Shown here one piece after another: positions 41,395 through 52,292 of a stretch of 64,000 nucleotides of DNA. The stretch comes from Hysterangium stoloniferum (lineage: Eukaryota > Basidiomycota > Agaricomycetes > Hysterangiales > Hysterangiaceae), in contig WHVD01000203.1 in assembly GCA_015178975.1 (NCBI GenBank), forward strand, positions 1-64,000. The letters are read 5' to 3'. A model generated the notes under the pieces. It had not been told where the DNA came from, did no database searches, and saw only the letters and a program-made list of their open reading frames with translations. How positions within the stretch are numbered: the stretch's first letter is position 1; every line of letters begins with the position of its first letter. A program made the position numbers and the translations under genes.

Positions 41395-41893
41395 ACACTC
41401 AGCTTAATCAACAGGGGCTGAAGTACTAAGGATTGAGGTAAGATGAATCTTGGCTAGCTGAGGACTTTAGCATGGAATAGAAAGTGGAGAGCTGGGGAAC
41501 CTAAGTCAATATTTGAACTGAAGAACTGTAGAATACAAGATGGGGGTTTTTATACTAAGTGAGATGGGTGATTGGGAGGCCAATCACAGAGGTAAGAAGC
41601 AAACAGGTCAACAAAAGCAGGTAATGGAACAAGGGATCAAAAGGAAACTGAATACAAGATAACAGAAAAATACTAAATGGTTTGAGGTAGCAAATAATGC
41701 ATACATGTAGCATGGGTGATGGGAAAGCATTGGGATGAGAGCAGAACAGGATGACCAAAAGGGGAAGGTGTAGTAAGCAAAGTGGCAGGATGCCACCAGC
41801 AGTGACACCATGATTGGGGGTACCAATATTGGGATGCCAGAGGATTTTTAGAGTGAAAAAAGTTGCAGAGGCCCACAAATGAGATTCCTAACA
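41395..41893 (-). repeat. LTR family 2 (minus), inverted copy of the 5-kb cluster
   Basis: On the minus strand it starts at 41893 with TGTTAGGAATCTCATTTGTG and continues to about 41395, matching 5449-5894 and beyond. Confidence 0.7.
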
Positions 41894-42600
41894 CTTCCTT
41901 ACCTCTGTGAATAGCCTCCCGATCACCCATCTCACTTCATATAAAACACCTGTCCTGTATTCTACAGTTCTTCAGTTAAAATATCGACTTAGGTTCCCCA
42001 ACTCTCTAATTTCTATTCTCTGTCAAGTCTTTGGCCAGCTGAGACCCATCTTAGTCAACATAGTATTTCAGCCCCCTGGTTGATTAAGCTAAGTGTCCAC
42101 TTTAGTTCTGTTTGTACCACTTGCTTCTTTGGAAATACCAGTGTGACCTGACAATTTGTAAGGTTGTTGATTGACCTCACTCAGTCAATACAGACAGGAC
42201 TAGGTTTCTCTGTTGAGTTGTCATTGGTTCATAAGATACAAAGGTTCAAATCTGTCTCTGTAACTACGTAGATCAAGAATTATATACCATTGTCAGGCAT
42301 CTGATACCGGTGCAGGGTACCCAGGATAATTGGGGCTGTGTCGTAAGTTAGGGAACAGAGGAGCAGCGAGGCCGAAGTCAGAGATGATCAGATGGAGAAA
42401 AAAGGAGAGTTGAATGACCATGTAAAACTGATCAGTAATGTGTGCCTGTGGTAAGACAGCCAGGATTACACAATTGATGCAAAGGTGCAACACATACATT
42501 GAAGCCAAGCTCCAATTGATTTGTAGAACCAGACCTCCCAGTTGAGTACATATTAACCCTGCAGACCCCCAAGGTTCCTTCACCTTGAACCTTGAACCTT
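41894..42600 (+). repeat. LTR family 2 (plus) with an insertion
   Basis: Reverse complement of 5057-5448: CTTCCTTACCTCTG, then a TATAAAACACC promoter-like stretch, then TTGAAGCCAAGCTCCAATTG and CCTCCCAGTTGAGTACATAT. About 330 bp at 42140-42470 have no counterpart at 5 kb and form an insertion of unknown type. A GGTTCAAATCTG box near 42249 looks tRNA-like, but no tRNA fold is found. Confidence 0.6.
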
Positions 42601-42605
42601 AGACC

Positions 42606-43165
42606 TTGACATTAATTGAGTGTATAAACAACATTTATTGTGCGACTTTGGGAAAACCTGAGATTCATGAGGACCTGCCCTGTTTCTTTAGTACACTGCA
42701 TGACAAGAAAAAGGCTCACATAGAAGTGCAAAGTCTGCTTCAAAGGACTATAATAGAAGGATGGGGGAAAATAGAAATAGAGGGAAAATGTGGGGAAGAT
42801 GAAAGGGAAATGTGGGAAGGGAGGGAATCTGGAAGAAAGTCACAAACATAATCCAAAAGGGGGGTCCCAGCAAGATTCAAATGCCACTTCCAATGGGAAT
42901 TAAACCCAAAAATTATCATACCTCTAGACCATGGAATCTCCATGGAGGAATTCATTAGAAATTTATCCCACATAATCCCTATCTTGTGTTAAATTCAATT
43001 TGTGAATTATCTAAGTGAGGAAACTTCCACTCTTGACTCTTGATTCTTGAGGGAGTGAGGGAAACTAGTCAAGGATATCAAACCTCTGAGTGGCTGATAT
43101 GGATGTACCCAGATGTTGAAGTTTTTGTGGTCTTGTTTTTAGACTGTATAATGTTCTGTGTGAGA
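42606..43165 (-). repeat. Dispersed repeat with tRNA-Pro-like core (copy S2)
   Basis: Reverse complement of 4485-5056. Core on the minus strand: TGGTCTAGAGGTATGATAA, TTTGGGT and ATTTGAATCTTGCTGGGACC, at about 42935-42865. The end GTTTATACACTCAATTAA is at 42610-42630. The 81-aa plus-strand ORF here is not conserved in S1 or S3. Confidence 0.6.
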
Positions 43166-44562
43166 TATTGGCAAGTAACAGTGCTGGGTCACTGGTAGCT
43201 GCTCAGGAAATGAAGTTCACAGCATTCTTGGTGTAGTAGTATAAGTACAACAGCCACATCTTTGTCTTTTATCTCCATGTCTTCCCAATTAATATTGCCC
43301 CTTGATAATGTCCCCATCACCCCAACTTGGCTTGGTCGAAACTGGTTATCAAAATTGCACAATTTGCTCATATTTTATAGAATGTTCTTCCGTGATTTAT
43401 GTGCTGCTGAGCTTGTCCTGCCCCTGTACAACTACAATTTATGGGATTTGTAGGTACATTAGCAGCTGGTGCATACTCACCATGTTTTTCCCCCCACCAT
43501 TTTTACCCAACTTATATGTAATAATATTAGAATGGTGTGATTGCTTGGTCAGTGATGTTATTTCCTGTCCACCAGAGACTTGCACTTGGGAATGATTGCA
43601 ACAACAAAGTGAAAAAGGTGAAGAGACCTCTTGTGAGTATAGATTATACAAACTGAAATCTAAGCCTCAAAAATATTGACCATGCACTTTCATACTACAG
43701 GTATGCAAGACCATTTTGCTCAGCTAGAGTTGGAAAGTGATGCTGATATTGAGGTTGATCCTAAAAGTCTGTCTGAAGACTGGATGTACACTGAACACAT
43801 AATATACATACATGCCTGTCCATTAGTACTCCTAGCAATCTCACTGTGGTATCGACCTTTTGTGCTCAGCACATGTTCTTCATGACTGATCATAAGCAAT
43901 CCACTCCCAAGCAGCTGACCGCATCTGGCCTCTCATTGGACAGACACCCTCTGGTGACAAGAAGAGATAATGAGATTACCAATCAGACAAGGAGTATTTC
44001 CTCAGCTGGATCAGTATTCACAATTTTTGATGTTATTTGAAATTAATCTATTATATTAGTGATATGTACATTCATCTTTGCAAAATTCAACCAGGTATGT
44101 AGATGCTCACATTTAACACCATATATATAGTGTAGTCTCTCCTCATATCCATTTTGGGAGACCACTATATAGATAATCATGGTCAGAGTCCCATCTCATG
44201 CATTAAGAAGTAATTAACCACTTTTCTTTTTCTGTCCTTTTGAAAAAAGAAGAAAGATCTTGATTTCATCATGTGCTACCTTTTCAAACAGCATCACTGA
44301 ATTAATGGTGAAGTACAGTTTCAGGTATACTCAAGTAGATGAACAATAAAAAGGTGTCACCTTCACTGCCACCACTGAAAACCTTGCCTGGGAAGATGCC
44401 TGGTTGGTATTTATTGACCATTGGTGTCAGTGTCAGTCATCATCCTCCTCAAGTGCTGATGGTCCCTTGTCTTTTCTATATTATATTACTATTTTTTTTT
44501 GATTAACAACAGGAACCAAACAGTGTGGGAAAAGCCATCTCATTACATAATACAAAGAGGTG
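43166..44562. other. Stretch with no supported gene
   Basis: Moderately AT-rich. Several plus-strand ORFs of 60-97 aa overlap in different frames (43302-43595, 43676-43885, 43846-44040); none shows a recognised motif. A decayed gene is possible but not supported. Confidence 0.4.
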
Positions 44563-44567
44563 CCAGT

Positions 44568-45351
44568 TGTTAGGGTATGTACATGGTGGGTTTCTGGAGA
44601 AACCCATGGGATATCCAGTAGGACTTGGCTTCAGCTTATAGGCTGCACCCTCGTGAGATTGTGTTGTCCAATTTCAGACAGGTGGATGGGAATCCCGGGG
44701 AGTCCAGGTGGGATTCGTGGGTCAAGGGGTCATAGGTTGGAGGGCGTGGGTTGAGAGGTCAGGAGTTGAGATAAATAAGAGAGATAGATGCACCGGAGCC
44801 CATGGGCTCCGACTAGCATGAGCAGTGTAATTCAAGTAGGAGTTTAGAGCGGAAAATGTATTAGATTACTGGGGGGAATCTAAGCCAATTTTCTGACTGG
44901 ATTGTATGTACAACATCTGCCAGACTATATAGACCATAGAATGAATGACATACCAAATCCAGTAATGATGAAACAAAACTAGCAAAACATGAAACAAGAA
45001 TAGTAAACACCAAATTTGGTGTTAGGAATGGGATGGAATGGAGTGGAGTCCGAATTGTGACAAAAATTGTGACCGGTCATTTGACTAAAATGGGAATGGG
45101 GCTCTGTTAGAGGGATGGCGGGTTTTCTGAGTGGGGTCTGGTGACTGATGCGTGGGACAAGGTCAGACATAGACAGGGATGGAGTCCAGTGGGTATTCCG
45201 GTGACTGATACACGACATAACAAAGTCAAACGTAGACAAGTCTGACATATGGAGTCCGGCGGGAATTCTGGTAAACTGACAATTGGTGCATATAGGGTGT
45301 GGGTGTGTATAAGTTAGTGCCTGGAGTCTGGTGGGAATTCTGGTCATAACA
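44568..45351 (-). repeat. Solo LTR, Gypsy-type family 1, copy D
   Basis: 784 bp in reverse orientation, TGTTAGGGTATGTACATGG to TGGTCATAACA on the plus strand, with perfect target duplication CCAGT (44563-44567 and 45352-45356). Many CCGG sites of copies B and C are CTGG or CCAG here, consistent with CpG decay. Confidence 0.94.
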
Positions 45352-45356
45352 CCAGT

Positions 45357-45859
45357 GCAGGATAGTGTCTAAAGTATCCTGAAGGGCAGATGGAAGCAAA
45401 ATTCCTTAAATTTGGTGAACTAAGTTAGTATCACAGTAGACCCTGTAGATTAGTGTAAATAAAGCATATATTAGCCAAATAGTGTTTTATTCTATATCTA
45501 ATCCTTTGACCTCTTTATAAATATTTTTACTGTTTGTTAAATAGTATAAAATATTTATAAACTAGTTAGAATTGAAGTTGAATCTAGTTTCAGAATCAGT
45601 AAATTGTTATTTATATTTTAGTAGTTGTTTTCACAGAAAAAGAATAGTTTGCAAAAGCAGTTCTCAAAATCTTCTTTGCAAAGTAGGGTGCATATATTCA
45701 AGTAAACTCTTGACTTCAGGGGTTCTCAGGCTGCCACTGATTAATATCAAAGGATAAATAATTGAAACTTTTAATTAATTAAATTAAGGGGCTTAAATTA
45801 TTTTACCTTGCTGAATTGAGTATTTGCACATTTTGATAGAGCATTCAACTCCTTTTTCA
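45357..45859. other. AT-rich intergenic stretch
   Basis: Very AT-rich (AATTAATTAAATTAA near 45772). No feature recognised. Confidence 0.5.
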
Positions 45860-46508
45860 AGGCTAATACATTACATCTCCCCACTCTCTGGCATCCCGCC
45901 ATCAGTATCCCTGATCACAGTATCACCCATGACACCCTGACACTTGTGTCAATATGGTTTTCCCCTTTTGTCATCCCATCCCATCTCTGTCCCAATGCTC
46001 TCTAATTGCCCATTCTACTTGTAAACAATATTTTGCTACCTTATAATGCTTTTACCACATTGTATTTAGTTCTAATCTGATCCTTACCCCTTCCCATGCT
46101 TCCTTGACCCATCACTGTTTCTTGCTTCCTTGATCGGCCTCCCACTCATCTGTTTCACCTTTGTATAAAGTTCCTACTATGTATGTATGCTACTGCTCTT
46201 CAGTTCTAATATCAACTTAGATTACCCCCATTTAGTCTTCAGTCCATTTACTTCCTCCCTAATACCCTTTAAAGGTGTCATCAGCAAGCTGTGACCCTCT
46301 ACCTTATGACTCTTAGTATATTGGCCCTCCAGTCAAGTGAGCTAAGTGTTGTCTTTAGTTCTTATCATACTATCTACTCTGTTCAAAATACCAGAGCACC
46401 TTAACAGTTGTATGAGGGCATAACACATAAGTTGAAGCCAAGCTCCACCCATGTTATAGAGTCAGACCTCCCAACTAGTATGATCTCTATTGTCAGCCCC
46501 TTAACATA
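45860..46508 (+). repeat. Diverged LTR, family 2-like
   Basis: Shares with family 2 the order CATCCCGCCATCAGTATCCC, CACCCTGACACTT, CAATGCTCTCTAATTGCCCA, TTTGTATAAAG, CTTCAGTTCTAATATCAACT, TAGATTACCCCC, then GAGGGCATAACACATAAGTT and TGAAGCCAAGCTCC, ending CCCCTTAACA at about 46506. The start is indistinct. Confidence 0.6.
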
Positions 46509-46825
46509 CATATGTATGTAGAGCCTCCTCTCAACCTTTTGCTTAGATCTTAACAATATAGCCCTGATGAGCAAGCATTGCTTGAGCAAGTTCCCCTCCA
46601 AATAACAGTCTATGAAGCCAAATTAACCAAGAAACCTAAATGTGCCAAACAAAATATTAGAAATATTGGAGAGAAATTCATGATTTCTTATGAGACACTG
46701 GTCTCTGCTTTAAAAGAGTATGAAGCAAAGTTAGATTTGGACACTCATATTTCAGGACTGTTAAGGTCTAGATCTCAGGTGGATTTCCCAGTGGATATTC
46801 CAGACACTTCCTGGAAATATGTCCA
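46509..46825 (+). other. Short unassigned ORF region
   Basis: 46578-46844 encodes 88 aa (QITVYEAKLTKKPKCAKQNI, SYETLVSALKEYEAKLDLD) with charged, helix-like character. The last third overlaps LTR-like sequence. No motif recognised; weakly supported. Confidence 0.25.
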
Positions 46826-47530
46826 CAGAGGTTGGGAGAATTAGTCCAGGAGTTTCCAAGGATTAGTTTGGGAGTATTGGAATATTACCAGAGTACAGAT
46901 GAACTTGGCTTCAGCTTAGTGCTGTGCCCTCATGCACTCACTCAGATGTCCATATTTCAGAGGATGGATATATGCTGGAGAGTTTACAGATACTCAGAAG
47001 TTCTGGGAGTTCCAGATATCCAGAGTCCAGAGAGTTCCAAAGATTGAGTGTACAGAAAGATAGAAGAGATATAAACTAATTTGAGATTAAAACTAAAGAG
47101 TAAGTACATGAGTATGGAAGACTATATAGATGTTCCAGTAATTGTACTACAAATCTAGAAGTATAATAAGACAGATTAGGATGAAGATCCTGAAATAGGA
47201 ATACAACAACAAGTCAGATAAATGGGGAAACAAGGATGGGGTCAGATCAGGGAATATGTAAGTACAAGAACAATAAACAAGCAAATGAATAACTGTTAAC
47301 CTGTCAGTTACCAAATATGGAACAAGGATGAAGTTTGGAAATCCAGGAACTAGAAATGTTCCTTGGATGGAAGTCGGGTCAGAAAGTTATGGAAAGTTAT
47401 GGAGAATTGAAGTATCCAGTAATGTGTCATAACAGAAGGTTGGGCCACAGATCAAAGTATCTAGAATAAACACCAGGAGTCTGACTGGAAGTCCAGGCTG
47501 GAAAATGACTAGGGACATGTGGAGAACTCA
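46826..47530 (-). repeat. Diverged Gypsy LTR and 3' region (minus)
   Basis: At 46905-46940 it contains the reverse complement of the common block (GAACTTGGCTTCAGCTTAGT, GCTGTGCCCTCATG). It lies just downstream (minus-strand sense) of the integrase remnant, so it may be that element's 3' end. Confidence 0.5.
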
Positions 47531-47534
47531 ACTG

Positions 47535-49125
47535 TCAAAGGGCAGAGTCCAATGAGTCATAACAGAAGGTGTCTAGTCGAGGGCAGAATACCAGAAGGGG
47601 ATTTGGATTGAAGGGTACTTGAGGGATGAAGGTCAGGTAAGGTCTAAGTTTGGCTACATTGAAGACTGGGTGAATTTTCATAGAAGGAGGTAATTTCAGT
47701 TCATAGGCATTGGGACCAACAACTTTGGTGATTTCAAAGGGTCTATATCTTTTGTCCTCCAACTTTCTGGATGGCCTATCTGTTTGAATGCCCCTGCCTT
47801 CTAACCATACTTTGTCTCCTACCCTGTGTCTGCCTCTCTTCTAGATCAGTCATAATACCTGGCCATATCATCAGCAGCTCTGTAAAGTGTTGCTTCTGCT
47901 CCCTTCCTTGCTTCCTGCATGTCTTTGACAAACTGCTCTACAGACTTTATTTTACTGCTTCTGAAAGGCTCAGTTCCTAATCTAGGGTGTTTTCCACTAT
48001 TCATAATAAATGGTGTCTGCCTAAGATAACCATTCTGCCCAATTATCCTGCCTATGGTTGACAACAAGTCTGAGATATTGTTCTATGTACCTCTTAATTT
48101 GCTCTTTCAGTCTGACCATCTGTTTGAGGGTGGTAGGCTGTAGAGGCTGCCACTTTGATCCCTAATATTGAGTTCAGCTCTTGTGTGAAATTTGAGACAA
48201 ACTGGGGTCTCTATCACTAATGATCTGTAAGGGGAGACCATGGAGCTTCCATACATTATCTCTATAAAGCTTGGCTATGCCTTCTGAAGTGACTTGGTCT
48301 GTAGTGGGTAGCACATGAATCATTTTCCTAAGTCTGTCCACTACTACCATGATGGCATTGTATCCTTGACTTTCTGGAAGTCCAGTAATTACATAGATCA
48401 ACAGTGATAATTTCCCAAATATCTTTAGGGATCTGGGTTGGTACAGGTTTTCCTACAGGGCTGGCAGGATATGTCTTGGTCCTGTTACATCTATCACATC
48501 CTTTGGTATAGGATGCAATATATCTGGACATTCCTGGCCACCAATAGTTCCTTGATACCAACTCTAAGGTTTTCCACCTGCCTGGATGGCCACTGGTATA
48601 GGCATCATGATGGAGTTCAACAATTTGCTTTCTGAGCTCCATATTCTTTGGCACATAGACCTTCCCTCTAAAGAGAATAAGACCTTGTTCCTCTTCCCAT
48701 TCATTCCCTTCATTACTCTTATTTCCTGACTTCTTTAATTCCTCTACTGCCTTAACCACAACCTCTTCCATATCCTTTGCTTGTCTGATGTTCTTAAGCT
48801 GATCTGTCTCTTGACCTATCAAGACAGCATGACCCTGCTTAAGAGCCTGGATTTTGAAGTAGGATGGTTTGAGAAGGACAATATTTTCATTATCCCTATC
48901 TCCTTTCCCATGATCTGATCTTCTGGATACGGCATCTGGTTTCAAGGAGCTTTGTTCAGGCCTATGGTGTAGGGAAAAGTCAAACCTGGACAAGAACAAG
49001 GACCACCCAGCCTGCCTCCTATTAAGGTTTTTAGCAGACATAAAATATTCCAGGTTTTTGTGGTCTGTCCAGATCTGAAAGGGTGACTGCTCCCTCAAGA
49101 TAGTGCCTCAATTCATCCAGAGCTC
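47535..49125 (-). pseudogene. Gypsy RNase H-integrase fragment
   Basis: 49098-48328 (256 aa) reads REQSPFQIWTDHKNLEYFMS (RNase H end, with TDHKNLEYF), PEQSSLKPDAVSRRSDHGKG (the DxLSR linker), then the zinc-binding region with ELHHDAYTSGHPGRWKTLEL and YWWPGMSRYIASYTKGCDRC. After a frameshift, 48401-48174 gives MVVVDRLRKMIHVLPTTDQV and [13 protein letters not shown], including the second catalytic Asp (SDRD). 48067-47846 and 47762-47535 give QTPFIMNSGKHPRLGTEP and KRYRPFEITKVVGPNAYELK. RT and gag are absent because the left-hand part of the element is cut at about 49125 by family 1 LTR sequence. A different family from the other two Gypsy remnants (GKHPRLGTEP type). Confidence 0.88.
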
Positions 49126-49135
49126 TAATAATAGC

Positions 49136-49595
49136 CCGGTGGGATTTCCGGTCGTAACAGGAATGAATAACATACCAAATCCAGTAATAATGAAATGAAA
49201 CTAGCAAAACATAAAATGGGACAAGTAAACACCAAATTTGGTGTTAGGAACGGGACAGAATGGAGCGGAGTCCAAATCATGACAAATCATAATTATAATG
49301 GGAAACAGAGTGGGAGCAGAGTCCAAATCGTGACAGGTCATTTGACTAAAACGGGAATGGGGCTCAGTTAGAGGGATGACGGGTTTTCTGAGCAGGGTCC
49401 GGTGACTGATGTGTGGGATGAGGTCAGACATAGACAGGGATGGAGTCCGGTGGGTATTCCAGTGACTGATACATGATGTAATGAAGTCGAATGTGGACAA
49501 GTCTGATGTACAGAGTCTGGCAGGAATTCCAGTAAACTGACAATTGGTGCGTATAAGTTAGTGCCCAGAGTCTGGTGGGAATTCCAGTCGTAACA
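49136..49595 (-). repeat. Truncated family 1 LTR pieces
   Basis: 49136-49160 is a short 5'-end scrap (GTGGGATTTCCGGTCGTAAC). 49161-49595 is the 5' half of a family 1 LTR in reverse orientation, ending CCAGTCGTAACA; its 3' half (U5 block) is missing. This looks like an incomplete recombination product or a nested truncation. Confidence 0.7.
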
Positions 49596-50088
49596 GAGCA
49601 TAAAGGTATCATATAGCCACCTCAAGCTTCTTCACCTTGGCTTGCCTCATGTGATACTTTCCACCTCTTTTCTTGAAATTTCCCAAGCCATAACTGGAGA
49701 CTCTCATCTGCATTTTCATCTAGAAGTGTATCTTTGTTTGCTTTTCTTTGTGCAGCATTGTAGATATCCTTGGAACTGATCTTGAGACTAAATGGCATTT
49801 CTTTTACTTTGCTGTGATTTGGAAATAGTATAAGCCTTAGATAACTGATAATGGTGAGATTCTCAGTAACACACCTAAGATAATTCTTCACTGGTCATTC
49901 AAAGTATGGCTTGATGGATTTCTTGTTAAGGTGCATGCAAAGCTTAGCAGAGGGTTTCTGGAGAAACCTGCAGATAATATGTTCTGGGACATTGTTAGGA
50001 ACACAAGGTTCTAACATGGAAATGTGGAAGACAGGATGAACTGTTCACATACTTTTGGGAAGTCAGAGAGTCCAGGAAAGTGAGCTGG

Positions 50089-50811
50089 TGTTACGACCGT
50101 GTCGCAACCCTATCGGTCCCGAGGTTATCGCCACTCATCAACGTTTCAAGTCACCATCTCGGAAACCATCGGCCCCAAAGCTGACGTATGTTTTCGCGAA
50201 GATCAAACTCCATTTACGCCCACGTCAAAATAACTCGTATTGTCTGGTCAAGCTTTTGATATGTCCCTTTTATTATGTTGATCTGTTCAATCATATGTTT
50301 CACATATGTCTATCTATATTTGTAGTCCTTGAACTATTTCCTTTTATCATAATCCCGCTCTCGGTTATCATCGGCCCCCGAACTAATCATAAACTTCCCA
50401 TTCCTAGTCAAGCTTATTGTTAATGCCATTTTCCGCCCTTCTCCCCATTAGTATTTTCTAGATGCCTGTTACTTGTATATGAACCCACTGTAGTTGTAGT
50501 TACTAGGCAATCAGAATATCGACTCAGAATACCCTCATACGTCTGCAACAGTCTCATACTAAGAATTCCTTTATCCGCCTTCGCGTGCGCTCACCCACTC
50601 CCAGCCCTGACCCCTTGGCCCGACGCTCGACTTGTCCTTCGGTCCCAATCGGTATCTCGCCAAAAGGAGCTCTTTAGGATTAGTCTTCGCCCGCCCAAAA
50701 TCTAAGGACACCCTACGGATATTTGCGAGGACACAGCACATAAGCTGAAGCCAAGTCCTTCTGATTGGTCCCTGTCAGCCACCGACATTAGTCAGTTTTT
50801 AGTTCTTAACA
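50089..50811 (+). repeat. Solo LTR, Gypsy-type family 3
   Basis: 723 bp, TGTTACGACCGTGTCGCAAC to AGTTCTTAACA, perfect target duplication GCTGG (50084-50088 and 50812-50816). Close sister of 13410-14134; little decay, so probably young. Inserted in the Gypsy integrase C-terminal region. Confidence 0.95.
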
Positions 50812-51433
50812 GCTGGCTTGTGCTATAATTTCAAAAGGACCTAAGAATTTCTTGACAGGTTTTTTGGAAGGTCAGGTAGTTCAGAAGAATTGAGCTTTTA
50901 CAAAAATCTGGTCTCCAATCTTGAAGTTAGGAGGTGGGATTCTGTTTTTATCCACAGAATGTTGATAATGTTCCTGAGTGGAAGAAATAGCTTTCTGAAG
51001 TTCTTGATGTAACTCATCAAGGTCAGTAATAAATTCTTGAGCACAAGTGGAAACCAAATCTTGTTTGGAACCTTCTGGATGTTATTCCAAAGTGAAGTGT
51101 AATTTCATGTCAAGAGCTTTTCTGAGGACCTTGAAGAAATGGCAAACAAATTTGGAACCTTGATCAGAAGTTACAGGAGATGGAACACCATGTTTGGAAA
51201 ATATATGAATGATGAAAAGTTCTGCTAATTGTAAGGATGTGATTGTATCATGAGTGGGTATGAAAATTCCTTGTTTCAAGAATCAGTCTACAACAACTAG
51301 AATGGATGTAAAGCCTTTGGAAGTCAGTATTTGTTTGATAAAATCCATGGAAATTGAGTTCCAGAGTTTTTCCAGTATCAGGAGTTGCTTGAGAAGGCTA
51401 TATGGCTTATGTCTCTGGGATTTAGAGTGCAAG
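50812..51433 (-). pseudogene. Gypsy integrase core fragment
   Basis: On the minus strand, beginning at the LTR edge 51433: a SISMDFIKQILTSKGFTSIL-type stretch (first catalytic Asp in MDFI), a stop, then 51279-51082 QGIFIPTHDTITSLQLAELF, FSKHGVPSPVTSDQGSKFVC (second Asp in SDQG) and KALDMKLHFTLE. The usual HPEGDGQTER (catalytic Glu) onward is deleted: after HPEGS the reading jumps to KQDLVSTCAQEFITDLDELH, skipping roughly 60-70 codons. It ends with KIGDQIFVKAQFF and FLGPFEIIAQAS before the solo LTR. Confidence 0.85.
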
Positions 51434-52222
51434 TGTTAAGGGTTGTGCAAAGCTTAGTGGAGGGTGTCTGGAGAAACGTGTGGGTATTCCGGTAGGACTT
51501 GGCTTCAGCTTCTAGGCTGTGCCTTTGTGAGATCATAGTGTCCAATTTCAAACAAGCAGACAGGAAACACAGGGAGTCCAGGTGTAGTTGATAGGTTGAT
51601 GTGTGAAAGTTGATGTCATAAGACCTAGTCAGAAAGCCCAGGGGCTCTGACAGGGTCAATAGTGTTGTGAGGTGAGAGGTGGAGACAGAATAGAATAGGT
51701 GCTAGAGTTACTGGGGAAACTTAGTCAATTTTCTGACCGGATTGTATCAAACATCAGCTGGACTGTATAGACTGTGAAATGTATGCAATACTAAATCCAG
51801 TAATAATGAAGGACTAAATGAGTAAACATAAATTGGGACAAGTAAACACCAAACTAGGTGTTAGGGATGGAACAGAATGGGGGCAGAATTTGAAACATGA
51901 CAGGTCATTTGACCATAATGGGAGCAGCTCAGTTAGAGAGCTGACTGATTGTCTGGGCAGAGTCTGGTGACTGGTGCATGAAAACAGAGTCAGACATAGA
52001 CAGGCTTGACATGAATGGGTCCCAGCAGAGTTGGGCATAGGTAGGTTTGACAAGTGTGGGTCCTGGCAGGTTGTCTGATGACTGATGCATGAGGTAGAGG
52101 TCAGGTGCCTATAAGGTGGGATCCAGAGCCCAGTGGGTTTTCCAAGTAACTGTCACCTGGTATGGAGAGTCAGGTGCATATAGGATGGGGTCTGGAGCCC
52201 AGTGGGTTTTCTGGTCCTAACA
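51434..52222 (-). repeat. Solo LTR, family 1, old copy F
   Basis: 789 bp in reverse orientation, TGTTAAGGGTTGTGC to TCTGGTCCTAACA on the plus strand. Flanks GCAAG (51429-51433) and GTAAG (52223-52227) form a target duplication with one mismatch. It is the most decayed of the full-length family 1 copies, with most CCGGACTCC motifs changed. It splits the Gypsy integrase from its zinc region. Confidence 0.85.
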
Positions 52223-52292
52223 GTAAGCAAGTTGTGCATGACTTACAGAACTGAGTAATGAAATCTCAGAGGTTGGGCCAAATATATTCTTT

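Noticed and set aside
42238-42270. Possible tRNA (GGTTCAAATCTG box)
   Set aside because: No matching acceptor stem or D-arm could be folded around it.
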